Positions 1-8,531 are shown, counted from the stretch's first letter. The stretch is 64,000 nucleotides of DNA from Chitinophaga eiseniae (GCF_900167135.1 NZ_FUWZ01000002.1:646651-710650), one strand, 5' to 3'. Notes: generated by a model not told the origin, from the sequence alone. Translations and numbers: made by a program.

Positions 1-332
1 GTTTCCTGCACCTGCTGTATATTCCGGTATAAAAAATCCACCTTCCCCGCAGTTGTCATCGTCCATGCGCCACCATTCACCCAGGGCCCCCACTCGTAGA
101 AGCCAGTCACCGTGGCAGGACTCACCGCATACCGCGCTACTGTGCTCCTGATATCTTCTATGCTATACGGCTTATCTGCATGATAGTAAATCCCGATATC
201 CAGATCAGACTGATCTGATGCCATCCCTGCGGCATAAGAACCACCCAGCACAATAGCTGCCACCCCCTCCACCTTTTGCAGATCATTGGCGATTTGTGTT
301 AATAGTTGTTGTTTATTTTCCGGTAAATGCAT
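1..332 (-). CDS. Nucleotidyltransferase-domain protein (3' part missing)
   Basis: The reading frame starts at an ATG at 332 and runs off the left edge, so only about the first 110 residues are visible. About 28 residues in, it carries the Pol-beta-type nucleotidyltransferase signature: GGSYAAG followed by SDLDIGI, which supplies the two metal-binding Asp. Proteins of this family transfer nucleotides to small molecules (aminoglycoside adenylyltransferase-like) or serve as MNT-type antitoxins. The substrate cannot be told from this fragment. It lies 9 bp downstream of the 342-1091 gene on the same strand, so the two may be cotranscribed. Confidence 0.8.
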   Translation of the reverse strand, partial: MHLPENKQQLLTQIANDLQKVEGVAAIVLGGSYAAGMASDQSDLDIGIYYHADKPYSIEDIRSTVARYAVSPATVTGFYEWGPWVNGGAWTMTTAGKVDFLYRNIQQVQE

Positions 333-341
333 GATTACTGG

Positions 342-1091
342 TTAATTAATTAACTGACCGGACAGCCAACATTCCACCTGGATGATCTCACCAATTACCG
401 GCGGCTTTTCGAAAAATCCGGCATCCGCCACCACATCTATCCCTCCGCCGAGTGTGTCTACCAGCAGCACATAGAAGATTTGCCCCGTCAGGGCATTCCT
501 CCTGCCTTCCACCTGTTGGATAGTACCCGTAAAAAAACCAAACGCCTCCGGAGTGGCAGGTTTTCCTTCGTCAGATCCCGAAAACAATCCGCTGGGAATA
601 AATGACTGTACCGCAAACCTGGGTTCTTTTGTTTGTGCAGCGTCGAAGGCCGCTTCGTCTTCATACAGCTGCACATCCTGTGCAAAAGCAGTCAGCTGAA
701 TTTCAACATCGGCAGGAAAGGACACCGGCTCCAGCGCTTTGAAATCAGGCACGTCGAATACAAAAGGATAAAGCCCGCTTTCCGGCTGCTGTTGCTCCGC
801 CGGTGCAGCCCAGGCGTAAAAACCACCGTCCAGCGGGTTCTCCGGCCTTTCTACAGTGGCGGTCAGACAAACCTTCCTCCGGCTGTTTCCTTTGTAGTGC
901 GGATTTGCGCCAATACATTCGTTCGCGTTATTGAGCTGAATCCACAGCTCCGCACCCGATTCATCCGCATACACGGCATAAGTCCCGCCATTCACCCTGA
1001 TGAGCGTGCTTTCATGATACGTCTTCTCCAGCAAGTCCTGAAATTCTTCTTCCGTGTTAATATCAAAACCGATGTCTGAAAAGTTGCTCAT
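342..1091 (-). CDS. Hypothetical acidic cytoplasmic protein
   Basis: The 249-residue protein has no signal peptide or membrane segment and is rich in Asp and Glu. I do not recognise the family. The last ~65 residues (FFTGTIQQVEG to WLSGQL) alternate hydrophobic and polar residues, with a GGGIDVV turn, in a way that suggests a small beta-barrel, perhaps OB-like; this is only an impression. It is followed closely by the nucleotidyltransferase gene on the same strand, and is divergent from the DUF2975 operon across a 150-bp AT-rich spacer. Confidence 0.7.
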   Translation of the reverse strand: MSNFSDIGFDINTEEEFQDLLEKTYHESTLIRVNGGTYAVYADESGAELWIQLNNANECIGANPHYKGNSRRKVCLTATVERPENPLDGGFYAWAAPAEQQQPESGLYPFVFDVPDFKALEPVSFPADVEIQLTAFAQDVQLYEDEAAFDAAQTKEPRFAVQSFIPSGLFSGSDEGKPATPEAFGFFTGTIQQVEGRRNALTGQIFYVLLVDTLGGGIDVVADAGFFEKPPVIGEIIQVECWLSGQLIN

Positions 1092-1175
1092 AATAATTTC
1101 CGTTTAAAGCGGGAAAGGTACAAAGTAGCACACAATCCCGGAAGACAATTTTGCTGTAACGCTGTTTTAAATTTT

Positions 1176-1206
1176 TAATTAATTATTGTTTTACAATAAT
1201 TAATTA
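1176..1206. promoter_or_regulatory. Perfect 14-3-14 inverted repeat, candidate operator
   Basis: The arm TAATTAATTATTGT is followed by TTT and its exact reverse complement. It overlaps the candidate promoter of the DUF2975 operon. The position suits an operator bound by the small HTH regulator encoded second in that operon (1763-1972), as autoregulation; this is inference. Confidence 0.55.
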
Positions 1207-1215
1207 TTATTTTTG
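1186..1215 (+). promoter_or_regulatory. Bacteroidota-type promoter of the DUF2975 operon
   Basis: A TTG at 1186-1188 lies 19 bp before TATTTTTG (1208-1215), which matches the Bacteroidota -7 consensus TAnnTTTG. The downstream ATG is at 1242, so the leader would be short. Promoter call by motif only. Confidence 0.5.
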
Positions 1216-1241
1216 GTGTATCAATTTAAATTCCCGGTAAA

Positions 1242-1760
1242 ATGCGTCGTACCAAAATCATCTCGAAAATATTGTTCTACATCAGCAGGGCGCTGGCCCT
1301 GGGCTACCTGTTAATGATCATCTATGCCGTTATTTGTTTGCTGACCGGATGGAATGTACGGCCCACAGCAGGGAGAGCGGCGTTCGTTGACATCCTGTTT
1401 CCCTTTACCAGCAGCCCCTTTCTGATCATTGATACCGCCCCCACCTACATCATTTTTTCTTTCCTGTTGCCACTGGTGCTCTACAGCCTTTTTTTCTGGC
1501 TGGCATCGGAAGTATTCAAAGTATTTCACCAGCCCAGGCTGTTTTCTTCACAGAACGTCATCCACCTGCGGCGATTTTATATTTTCAATGTGTTCATACC
1601 CGGTGCGGCGGCCTTGCTGTCAAGGCCTTTCACAGAAATAGGAAAAGACGTCTGGTTGTTGGTCATCGTTCATTTTTTCCTGGGCATCTTCATCTATTTC
1701 CTGGCCGCGATCTTCACACAGGGCTTACAATTACAAAAAGAACAGGACTTATTTATATAG
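1242..1760 (+). CDS. DUF2975 family membrane protein
   Basis: The 172-residue protein has four hydrophobic segments (about residues 14-35, 60-83, 105-127 and 136-158), the layout of DUF2975 proteins such as Bacillus YoaS. The biochemical role of the family is unknown. It is almost always paired with a tiny YozG-like HTH protein, and here that gene follows after 2 bp. The operon continues into an ABC exporter, so a membrane-stress or export role is possible but inferred. Confidence 0.8.
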   Translation: MRRTKIISKILFYISRALALGYLLMIIYAVICLLTGWNVRPTAGRAAFVDILFPFTSSPFLIIDTAPTYIIFSFLLPLVLYSLFFWLASEVFKVFHQPRLFSSQNVIHLRRFYIFNVFIPGAAALLSRPFTEIGKDVWLLVIVHFFLGIFIYFLAAIFTQGLQLQKEQDLFI

Positions 1761-1762
1761 TT

Positions 1763-1972
1763 ATGCCAATTATCGTAAACATCGACGTAATGCTTGCCAA
1801 ACGAAAAATGCAAAGCAAAGAATTGGCAGAGAGGCTGGGCATCACCCCGGCAAATTTATCGATACTGAAAACCGGAAAGGCCAAAGGCATCCGTTTTGAC
1901 ACCCTCGAAGCGATCTGCCAGATCCTCGACTGTCAGCCCGGCGACATCCTGGAATACAGACCAGAAGCATAA
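1763..1972 (+). CDS. Small XRE/YozG-like HTH regulator
   Basis: The 69-residue protein is essentially one helix-turn-helix domain: the MQSKELAERLGITPANLS segment provides helices 2 and 3, and it ends with the CQPGDILEY motif typical of YozG/Cro-CI proteins. The stop codon TAATG overlaps a possible downstream start. Partnered with DUF2975, it probably controls this operon through the inverted repeat at 1176-1206. Membrane sequestration by the DUF2975 partner is an attractive but untested idea. Confidence 0.85.
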   Translation: MPIIVNIDVMLAKRKMQSKELAERLGITPANLSILKTGKAKGIRFDTLEAICQILDCQPGDILEYRPEA

Positions 1973-2046
1973 TGCATCCATATCATACGCTCAAAAAAGG
2001 CAATGAAGTTCATTGCCCGGAATTGTATTGCCCAAACATTTATGTC

Positions 2047-2919
2047 ATGAACAGACTTAATATCGATCAGTTGTCCGTCACCTATGCCAACGGGGTAAAA
2101 GCGTTGCAAAACATTTCGCTGGATGTATCCAATGGTATGTTTGGACTGTTGGGCCCCAATGGCGCAGGCAAATCCACCCTGATGAAAACCATTGTGGGCC
2201 TGCAACGGCCCCATCACGGAAAAATCACTTTCAATGGTGAAGACGCTGTAGACAACCCGGCTTCCCTCAGAAAACAGACCGGCTTTTTACCGCAGGACTT
2301 CGGTGTATATCCCAAAGTGTCCGCCTATGACCTGTTACAGCATCTTGCTGTATTGAAAGGCGTGAACGATGCAAGGCAACGGAAAACACAAATACTGGAC
2401 CTGCTGGCGAAAGTGAACCTCTATGATATGCGGCACAAAGCCGTACATACTTTTTCCGGCGGCATGAAGCAACGGTTTGGCGTGGCGCAGACGCTGCTCG
2501 GTCACCCGCAGATGATCATTGTAGACGAGCCTACGGCGGGCCTGGACCCCGAAGAGCGGAACCGTTTCAATACCCTGCTCAGCGACATCAGCGGGGAGAT
2601 GATCGTTATTCTCTCCACGCACCTGGTGGAAGATGTGCGGAATCTCTGTTCCCGGATGGCCATCATCCGGCAGGGAAGACTGCTGGCCACCGGCGCGCCG
2701 GAAGCCATGATCGCCGACCTGCAGGGAAAAGTATGGACGAAGATCATTCCGGCCGCTACGTTGCCTGCGTACCGGGAACATTACCCGATTATCGGACAAC
2801 AGCTGATCGCCCGGGAGATGCATATCTCCGTGTACGCAGACCATCAGCCGGCGGGCTTTTCAGCCGCCACCCCCACCCTCGAACATGTTTACTTTCACAC
2901 CTTATGCCGCTCTGCATGA
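2047..2919 (+). CDS. ABC transporter ATP-binding protein
   Basis: The protein is a 290-residue ABC ATPase with Walker A GPNGAGKST, ABC signature FSGGMKQR, Walker B MIIVDEP and a switch His in STHLVED. An in-frame ATG at 1972 would add 25 residues unlike the family, so I chose the ATG at 2047, where MNRLNIDQLSVTYANG begins the domain normally. It overlaps the following permease-peptidase gene by 16 bp, which implies coupled translation and a joint complex in the inner membrane. Confidence 0.9.
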   Translation: MNRLNIDQLSVTYANGVKALQNISLDVSNGMFGLLGPNGAGKSTLMKTIVGLQRPHHGKITFNGEDAVDNPASLRKQTGFLPQDFGVYPKVSAYDLLQHLAVLKGVNDARQRKTQILDLLAKVNLYDMRHKAVHTFSGGMKQRFGVAQTLLGHPQMIIVDEPTAGLDPEERNRFNTLLSDISGEMIVILSTHLVEDVRNLCSRMAIIRQGRLLATGAPEAMIADLQGKVWTKIIPAATLPAYREHYPIIGQQLIAREMHISVYADHQPAGFSAATPTLEHVYFHTLCRSA

Positions 2920-5900
2920 ATGCTGTTTTTTTGTTTGATGTCCTTCGGTCTTTCAAAAGCGTGGCAACCTATGCTGCCACCGCGCTGCTGTTGCTCTCAG
3001 GAATATTTGCCGGCTATCATTTCAATCTCTATGCCGGCGAAGGCGTTGGCCCCAACGCCCCCTACAGTATTGGTTTCATATTGGGCATACTCAGCCTCTC
3101 CGTCATCTTTATCGCCACCGTATGTGCGTCTGCGTTACTATTCAGGGAATGGGACAACCGTTTCGACACCTTGTTGTTCAGTACCCCTTTGAGCAAAGGG
3201 CGCTACCTATCCGGCCGGCTCCTCGCGTTGTATGCCTTTACTGCTACCGGTTTTCTGTGGATAACGATCGGTTTTGCGGCAGGACAGTACCTGCGGACAG
3301 GCAGCGTGGTGGCTTTACATTATTACGGTTACGCCTATATTCTTTTTGGAGGGACCAACAGTTTGTTCGTATGCAGTGTGCTTTTTTTTCTGGCATGGCA
3401 AACAAAAAACAAGCTGATGATGGCGCTGGGCGGCCTGCTCTTGTATATACTGTATATGGTGGCGTTGCTTTTTTCAGGAGCACCCTTCATGGCCCAGGTA
3501 TCGCCACAGTCGCTGTCCGCCCAGCAAATATCTGCGCTGGCAGATCCTTTCGGTCTGTCTGCTTACTTTTACATGAGCCGTGATTTCACGGTTATACAGC
3601 GCAAAACCCAGCTGGTGCCGCTGTCAGGCTATTTGCTCATCAACAGGATCGGCACGGTGGTTTTATCCGCCCTGTTGATAGTCATCGGTTACAAACGGTT
3701 CAGCTACACCTTTCGGCGGCCGCCGAAAGTAAGCACTGTTCCCTATGCAGGCAGTTGCACTACCAGTACCTACGCTCCGGCAGCCACCGAGCACAACCTA
3801 CGTACACGGGCACACGCCATATGGTCTTTCACCCGCATGGATATCCGGCAGACGCTCAAAAGCATCCCCTTTGCCGCCAGCGTGGCCCTCCTGCTTTTTT
3901 ATATGGGCATGGAATTTTTCGGCGCCGTAGAAAGCGGGATCCGTTTGCCGCAACAATTCGCCAGTTCCGGGCTGCTGGCCGGCACTATCTTAAAAAACTT
4001 CCATCTGCCAGGCGTGATATTGCTGGTGTACTTTATACAGGAGCTGTACTGGAAAAGTAGCATAGTCAGGCTGGCGCCACTGGAACAAACAACTATTCAC
4101 GGTGCTGTCAAACTATGGGGGCACTGGTGCAGTTGCCTGTTGTTGCTGAGCGGTTACACCGGCATACTCATTTTACAGGCTATCTTATTCCAGCTGGCAT
4201 ATGGTTATCCTCATATCGACGGGGCTGCCTATGGCGGCATCGTATTGTTCAATACCTGTCCGTTGCTGCTGCTTGCAGCCCTGCTACTGCTGCTGCATCA
4301 ATGGGCCCGCCATTACTATATAGCGTTGGGACTATGCATGTTAACAGCACTCATTCCCGCAGGTCCTTTATCACGTTATGTGCTAACGACACCTTTATTG
4401 CGGTTCCTGACAGGATACAGCGGCGCCTACAGTGATTTTAACGGCTATGGCAGTTATACTCTTTTCTTTGCGCAAAGGCTTCTCTTCGGCGCCTGCGTAG
4501 TAGCGCTACTATGGTTAGTGAGGGACCTTTCAAAAGGCAGGCGATGGGGCCTGGCCGCCGTGTTGCTGGGGATCGGCGCCTTCTCCGCCGTGAGTTTGAT
4601 GAAAGCATATCATCCCCGGGACGACAAGACACAGCAGGCAGCAGCGGCCCGCTACGAAAAACAGTACCGTCATTATCAATCCATTCCACAACCGGTAATT
4701 ACCGCCGTCACAACACAGATCCACCTCTATCCTGCACAACAGCGTTATAGGATAACCGGAAGCTACGTTATAAAAAATAAGGCCAGCGTACCGATTAATA
4801 AGGTGTTACTCAATTTTGATGAAGCGCCGGACATTGTACAGGCAGACTACATTTCCGCAGCGGACACCATCCCTATCCTTCCGCACGTAACTGAACTGGC
4901 ATTAAAACGCCCACTGGCATCAGGCGACAGTGCAGCCATTCATTTTGAGCTATCTTATCACTGGTCAGCCATTAACGGGCATCAGCCGTTTAATGCTATT
5001 ATTGAAAACGGTTCCTTTATGCGCCTCAGCCGCTATTATCCGGGAATCGGCTACCAGGCAGACCGTGAACTGACCGACACCTTACTGCGGCAACAATATG
5101 CATTAGGCGCGGCTACGGCAGTACCGAAGCTGGAAGATACCGTCAGGGCGCCGCAGGACTTTATCCGGTTGGATATGGTTATTTCCACAGACTCCTCCCA
5201 AACCGCCATTGGTACCGGCGAGCTGACCTCTCAATGGAAAGCTGGCGGCAGGAATTACTTCCGTTATCAACCCCCGGTACCGGTGCCGTTCCGCTTCGCT
5301 GTATCATCGGCGAGGTATCGTATCCAACGGGAACGGCACAACGGCGTTGACATCGTGGTTTGTTACCATCCCCGGCACGCAGAAAATGTGACACGACTGA
5401 TCACCGGCGCACGGCAAACACTGGACTACTGCCGGGAAAATTTCGGGCCCTATCCTTTTAGCAGCATCACGTTTGCCGAAGTATCCTCTTTTACACGGGG
5501 TTTCGCCGGTACTGCTTACCCCGGCGTTATTTACATGACGGAAGACATGCTGTTTCATGCCAGGGTTGGCGCAGACGGGCAGCAGGACGTAGTTCATGAG
5601 ATCGCTGCGCATGAACTGTCGCACCAGTGGTGGGGTAACAGCCAGATAGACCCGGACTACCGGGAAGGAGCCGTTATGCTCACCGAAACACTGGCCATGT
5701 ACACGGAAATGATGTTATACAAGAAAAAATATGGGAAAGAAAAGATGCGGGAAAGGCTGAAAATACATCAGCAAATTTATGAGGCGGAGAAAGGATTAAC
5801 CATTAATCAGCCCTTATATAAGGTATCAGGACAAAACACCCATATCGCTTATTCAAAAGGCGCACTGGTGATGGTCGCACTGAGTGAACTAATCGGGGAA

Positions 5901-6050
5901 GAGAAGGTAAATCTGGCGTTGAGGCGATTGCTGCAGCAGCACCGGTACCCGCTCCCCAAACCGGTTTCCACGGACCTGATACAGCTATTTCTGGCAGTCA
6001 GCGAAACCAGCTATCATACACAGATCAGAAAAATGTTTATGGAGATATAA
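2904..6050 (+). CDS. ABC-2 permease fused to M1 metallopeptidase domain
   Basis: The long protein (1,048 residues from ATG 2904; ATG 2916 is an alternative) has an N-terminal half with about twelve membrane segments in two ABC-2-like sets. The C-terminal half resembles M1 aminopeptidases, with zinc motif HELSHQWWGN near residue 905 and a downstream Glu in MLTETLAMY. Such fusions are annotated in Bacteroidota as ABC permease/M1 aminopeptidase. The soluble half follows the last membrane helix, so it may act on peptides at the membrane; its side of the membrane is not certain. The ATPase gene directly upstream is its likely partner. Confidence 0.85.
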   Translation: MPLCMNAVFLFDVLRSFKSVATYAATALLLLSGIFAGYHFNLYAGEGVGPNAPYSIGFILGILSLSVIFIATVCASALLFREWDNRFDTLLFSTPLSKGRYLSGRLLALYAFTATGFLWITIGFAAGQYLRTGSVVALHYYGYAYILFGGTNSLFVCSVLFFLAWQTKNKLMMALGGLLLYILYMVALLFSGAPFMAQVSPQSLSAQQISALADPFGLSAYFYMSRDFTVIQRKTQLVPLSGYLLINRIGTVVLSALLIVIGYKRFSYTFRRPPKVSTVPYAGSCTTSTYAPAATEHNLRTRAHAIWSFTRMDIRQTLKSIPFAASVALLLFYMGMEFFGAVESGIRLPQQFASSGLLAGTILKNFHLPGVILLVYFIQELYWKSSIVRLAPLEQTTIHGAVKLWGHWCSCLLLLSGYTGILILQAILFQLAYGYPHIDGAAYGGIVLFNTCPLLLLAALLLLLHQWARHYYIALGLCMLTALIPAGPLSRYVLTTPLLRFLTGYSGAYSDFNGYGSYTLFFAQRLLFGACVVALLWLVRDLSKGRRWGLAAVLLGIGAFSAVSLMKAYHPRDDKTQQAAAARYEKQYRHYQSIPQPVITAVTTQIHLYPAQQRYRITGSYVIKNKASVPINKVLLNFDEAPDIVQADYISAADTIPILPHVTELALKRPLASGDSAAIHFELSYHWSAINGHQPFNAIIENGSFMRLSRYYPGIGYQADRELTDTLLRQQYALGAATAVPKLEDTVRAPQDFIRLDMVISTDSSQTAIGTGELTSQWKAGGRNYFRYQPPVPVPFRFAVSSARYRIQRERHNGVDIVVCYHPRHAENVTRLITGARQTLDYCRENFGPYPFSSITFAEVSSFTRGFAGTAYPGVIYMTEDMLFHARVGADGQQDVVHEIAAHELSHQWWGNSQIDPDYREGAVMLTETLAMYTEMMLYKKKYGKEKMRERLKIHQQIYEAEKGLTINQPLYKVSGQNTHIAYSKGALVMVALSELIGEEKVNLALRRLLQQHRYPLPKPVSTDLIQLFLAVSETSYHTQIRKMFMEI

Positions 6051-6051
6051 G

Positions 6052-6086
6052 AAACGGCCCCCGGCATAATCCCCGGGGGCCGTTTT
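6052..6086. terminator. Bidirectional intrinsic terminator
   Basis: A 13-bp stem (AAACGGCCCCCGG with its complement) around a short loop is flanked by A and T runs. It sits between the convergent ends of the permease-peptidase gene (6050) and the lipoprotein gene (6088), so it can serve both. Confidence 0.85.
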
Positions 6087-6087
6087 A

Positions 6088-6612
6088 CTATATTTTTTCA
6101 ATGAGTGAAATTTTGATACCGCTGAAACAATCATCCGCGCAGTTATCCGGTACAAATCCGCAGCTGGAAATCAAGCCGTTGTTGTTTGCTTCAAAATACA
6201 CCTTGGCGTCACTTCTTTTCTTCAACCACTCTTCGCGGGCTTTCTCGTATATTTCATCCAGCGTGAGTGAAGTTCCGAAATCCGCGTGGGAATTGAGGCT
6301 TGTTTCGTCTTCTTCCCACTGTGCGTATATCTCCAGCTTCGGAGGTTGCGTATTGCGGTTAAGCCGTTTGGCAACATAAGAGCGGTGAACCACCTTCCCG
6401 GACTTTACGGTAACAGTTACTTCTGTGCTGGTACCTGTCCAGGAGTCCCAATTTTGTTTGTAACGGTAGGAATTGCCACTGGAAGCCTTGAATTCTTCCC
6501 AGGCCCGGTAACTCCTGTTAAAGTCGTTTTTGTATTCAATTTTGTCTTTTTTACATGCTGCAAACAAGATAGCAGTGAGTAACAGAACAAGGGTGTAAAT
6601 GTTGTTTTTCAT
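6088..6612 (-). CDS. Predicted lipoprotein, DUF6174-like
   Basis: The 174-residue protein opens with a lipoprotein signal peptide ending in LFAAC (acylated Cys about residue 20). The mature part has a Y-x-x-x-W start, a YRYKQNWDSWTG stretch and a region rich in Glu/Lys (DEIYEKAREEWL), with Cys near the end. The arrangement resembles DUF6174 lipoproteins, whose function is unknown. It lies 42 bp downstream of the gene at 6655-7284 and may be cotranscribed with it. Confidence 0.7.
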   Translation of the reverse strand: MKNNIYTLVLLLTAILFAACKKDKIEYKNDFNRSYRAWEEFKASSGNSYRYKQNWDSWTGTSTEVTVTVKSGKVVHRSYVAKRLNRNTQPPKLEIYAQWEEDETSLNSHADFGTSLTLDEIYEKAREEWLKKRSDAKVYFEANNNGLISSCGFVPDNCADDCFSGIKISLIEKI

Positions 6613-6654
6613 GCACGTAGATTTAGAGATAGAACGGGCTGAAAGACAAAAAAG

Positions 6655-7284
6655 TTACAACACATTATTCTTATCATGTCTGAAGTAATGGGCAAAACCT
6701 TCAGGACAGTCGTAGTTGCCAATACTGCGCCAGAGGAGCAGATGTTCCCAATCGTTGTGATGCATGACCAAAATGATGCGAATGTCGTTATCGTATTTTA
6801 CCGCAACCATCTGTTCATCTATGCCATGTACCGGCGAGGTTAAAAAGAAATAATCTCCGCTTGTTTCTACACAGGCACTGCCTCCCAGGTAAGCCATTCC
6901 GGTTAAATGGTTATCAATTTTATCTTCCAGCCAGGAGGGGAAAGGCAGTGGCGGCAGCAGGGCAGGCACCTCCGTCAGTTGCATCCTATGGGTTACGAAA
7001 AAAGTGATTATCCAATCCTTCCTTCCGTTGTAACCGGGTTCCCATGAAACGCTGGTAATGTTTCCATAGCAAAGCGACACCTGTTCTATTTGTCCGGCCT
7101 CATAATAATTATCAGACTGGTCACATGCAAGCCAGCAGGAGGATGGCGCCGTGGGTTCAGATTCACCAAACCATTCAATGATATAACTCATATTGACTTC
7201 CGGCCCCCTTTCCATTTGGGTTCCATCCGCTTTTTTCCAGCGGCCGCGATGAAGATCGATCGTACGGGTATTTTCAGGTATCAT
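6655..7284 (-). CDS. Hypothetical protein
   Basis: The 209-residue protein has no signal peptide and is rich in Trp and aromatic residues. I do not recognise it. Conserved-looking segments are YIIEWFGESEP near the N-terminus and MHHNDWEHLLLWRSIG near the C-terminus. It lies upstream of the lipoprotein gene on the same strand. The style is that of small soluble immunity-like proteins common in accessory regions, but no toxin gene is adjacent. Confidence 0.65.
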   Translation of the reverse strand: MIPENTRTIDLHRGRWKKADGTQMERGPEVNMSYIIEWFGESEPTAPSSCWLACDQSDNYYEAGQIEQVSLCYGNITSVSWEPGYNGRKDWIITFFVTHRMQLTEVPALLPPLPFPSWLEDKIDNHLTGMAYLGGSACVETSGDYFFLTSPVHGIDEQMVAVKYDNDIRIILVMHHNDWEHLLLWRSIGNYDCPEGFAHYFRHDKNNVL

Positions 7285-7369
7285 CGGTAGTTAATTTAGG
7301 TATAGGTGAATCTAAAATAGCCGAAAAAAATGATACCTTTCAATAACTTCCTGCGGTTATTTATTGCGA

Positions 7370-7762
7370 TTATTTATTGCCGTTTTTCATCGTGGTCTGG
7401 CGGTGTCCCAGCCCCCAGGTGATCATCGCATCAAACACCGGCTTAATGTCTTTTCCGGATTTTGTCAGTTCATACTCAACAACGACCGGCAAGCTATCAT
7501 GTACCGTCCGGGAAATGATACCGTTCACTTCCAGCTCCTTTAACTCTTTAGACAACATCCGCGGGTTGATCTCCGGGATAAAACGTTCTATTTCGCTGAA
7601 GCGTTTTTTTCCGGTCGTCAGGGCACCGATAACATGAAGCTTCCATTTGCCGGTCAGCACGTTCAGCGCGTCATTTAAAGCGAGCATATACTCTTTGGGG
7701 CAGTCCTGCGGCGACAGGCGGAAATCGACCCAGGAATCGTATGGCTTTTTCATATGTAACAA
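7370..7762 (-). CDS. HxlR-family transcriptional regulator
   Basis: The 130-residue winged-helix protein has the family signature: CPKEYMLALNDALNVLTGKWKLHVIGAL, then the wing region NPRMLSKELKELEVNGIISR and YELTKSGKDI. The first Cys (about residue 20) is the redox or electrophile sensor seen in many HxlR/YodB proteins. It is divergent from the DoxX gene across a 79-bp spacer with three phased dyads, so it most likely controls that gene and itself. Confidence 0.9.
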   Translation of the reverse strand: MLHMKKPYDSWVDFRLSPQDCPKEYMLALNDALNVLTGKWKLHVIGALTTGKKRFSEIERFIPEINPRMLSKELKELEVNGIISRTVHDSLPVVVEYELTKSGKDIKPVFDAMITWGLGHRQTTMKNGNK

Positions 7763-7772
7763 TTGAAGGCTC

Positions 7773-7826
7773 CTATACTAAAGTATAGGGCTATACTACT
7801 GTATAGCACTTACTATTTTATAGTAA
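7773..7826. promoter_or_regulatory. Three phased inverted repeats (HxlR operator region)
   Basis: Three dyads follow one another: CTATACTAAAGTATAG at 7773-7788, CTATACTACTGTATAG at 7791-7806, and TTACTAT-TTT-ATAGTAA at 7810-7826. Their centres are 18 and about 19.5 bp apart. The shared half-site is TATACT or TACTAT. They fill the spacer between the divergent HxlR and DoxX genes and are the obvious binding sites for the HxlR protein. Confidence 0.7.
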
Positions 7827-7841
7827 AGCTACCCTAATTTT

Positions 7842-8282
7842 ATGGCATCAAAAATCAATTTTATGCAACAACAAAAGTCGGTACCTAACATACTGATCTG
7901 GACAGTTCAATTACTGCTGGCAGCGCTGTTCCTGCTATCAGGCGTCATGAAGCTGGGTTATCCTATTGCTAAACTGGCGGCGATGTACCCGTGGACCGGA
8001 CAGGTATCACCGGTATATGTACGTTTACTGGGGATCGTAGACCTTGCAGGAGGATTGGGGCTGCTACTGCCGTCATTACTGCGTATCCGGCCGACACTCA
8101 CCGTGTGGGCCGCTATTGGTATTATTGTACTGATGGTACTGGCCACCTTATTCCATATTTCACGGGGAGAAGCGTCCGTGACAGGGTTCAATATGATCGT
8201 CACCTTACTGGCCGGGGTAGTGGTGTGGGGAAGAACACGCAAATATCCTGTCTATCCCAAAGCACACTGCCGGCAGGCCTGA
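7842..8282 (+). CDS. DoxX-family membrane protein
   Basis: The 146-residue protein (139 from the alternative ATG at 7863) has four membrane helices and the DoxX/DoxD motifs: LLAALFLLSGVMKLGYP at the start, LLGIVDLAGGLGLLLP in the middle and a C-terminal MIVTLLAGVVVWG helix. DoxX-like proteins are small quinone-linked inner-membrane proteins implicated in thiol or electrophile stress. That fits control by the divergent HxlR regulator. Confidence 0.85.
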   Translation: MASKINFMQQQKSVPNILIWTVQLLLAALFLLSGVMKLGYPIAKLAAMYPWTGQVSPVYVRLLGIVDLAGGLGLLLPSLLRIRPTLTVWAAIGIIVLMVLATLFHISRGEASVTGFNMIVTLLAGVVVWGRTRKYPVYPKAHCRQA

Positions 8283-8297
8283 TCACCAGATACGCTG

Positions 8298-8495
8298 CTA
8301 CAACTGAATAGGCTTATAGGCCAGCGCCTTATCCACGATCTCTTCCGGCGTTAAATCGTCGCAGAATATATAGTTGGCCACATCCGGGTCCGGAACGTTT
8401 TGCATCAACAGGTCCAGCAGGCGGTCCTGCTCCTTTTCGGACCCTTCGGCATTCGCTATCTTTCTGACGATATTTATCAGTTCACTTCTTGTCAT
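8298..8495 (-). CDS. Colicin/pyocin-type immunity-like protein
   Basis: The 65-residue protein starts at the ATG at 8495; the longer upstream frame is antisense to the Crp-like gene and was discarded. The pattern ELINIVRKIANAEGSEKEQD, then VPDPDVANYIF, then LTPEEIVDKALAYK follows the Im2/Im9 fold: helix I, the variable acidic helix II, the short conserved helix III loop (HPxGxDxIFYP in colicin immunity proteins) and helix IV. Such proteins block nuclease bacteriocins. No nuclease toxin is visible nearby, so it would be an orphan immunity gene. Confidence 0.65.
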   Translation of the reverse strand: MTRSELINIVRKIANAEGSEKEQDRLLDLLMQNVPDPDVANYIFCDDLTPEEIVDKALAYKPIQL

Positions 8496-8531
8496 AGCAT
8501 TAAGGTAGCATTTTATTGCTATTTTAGTTTT

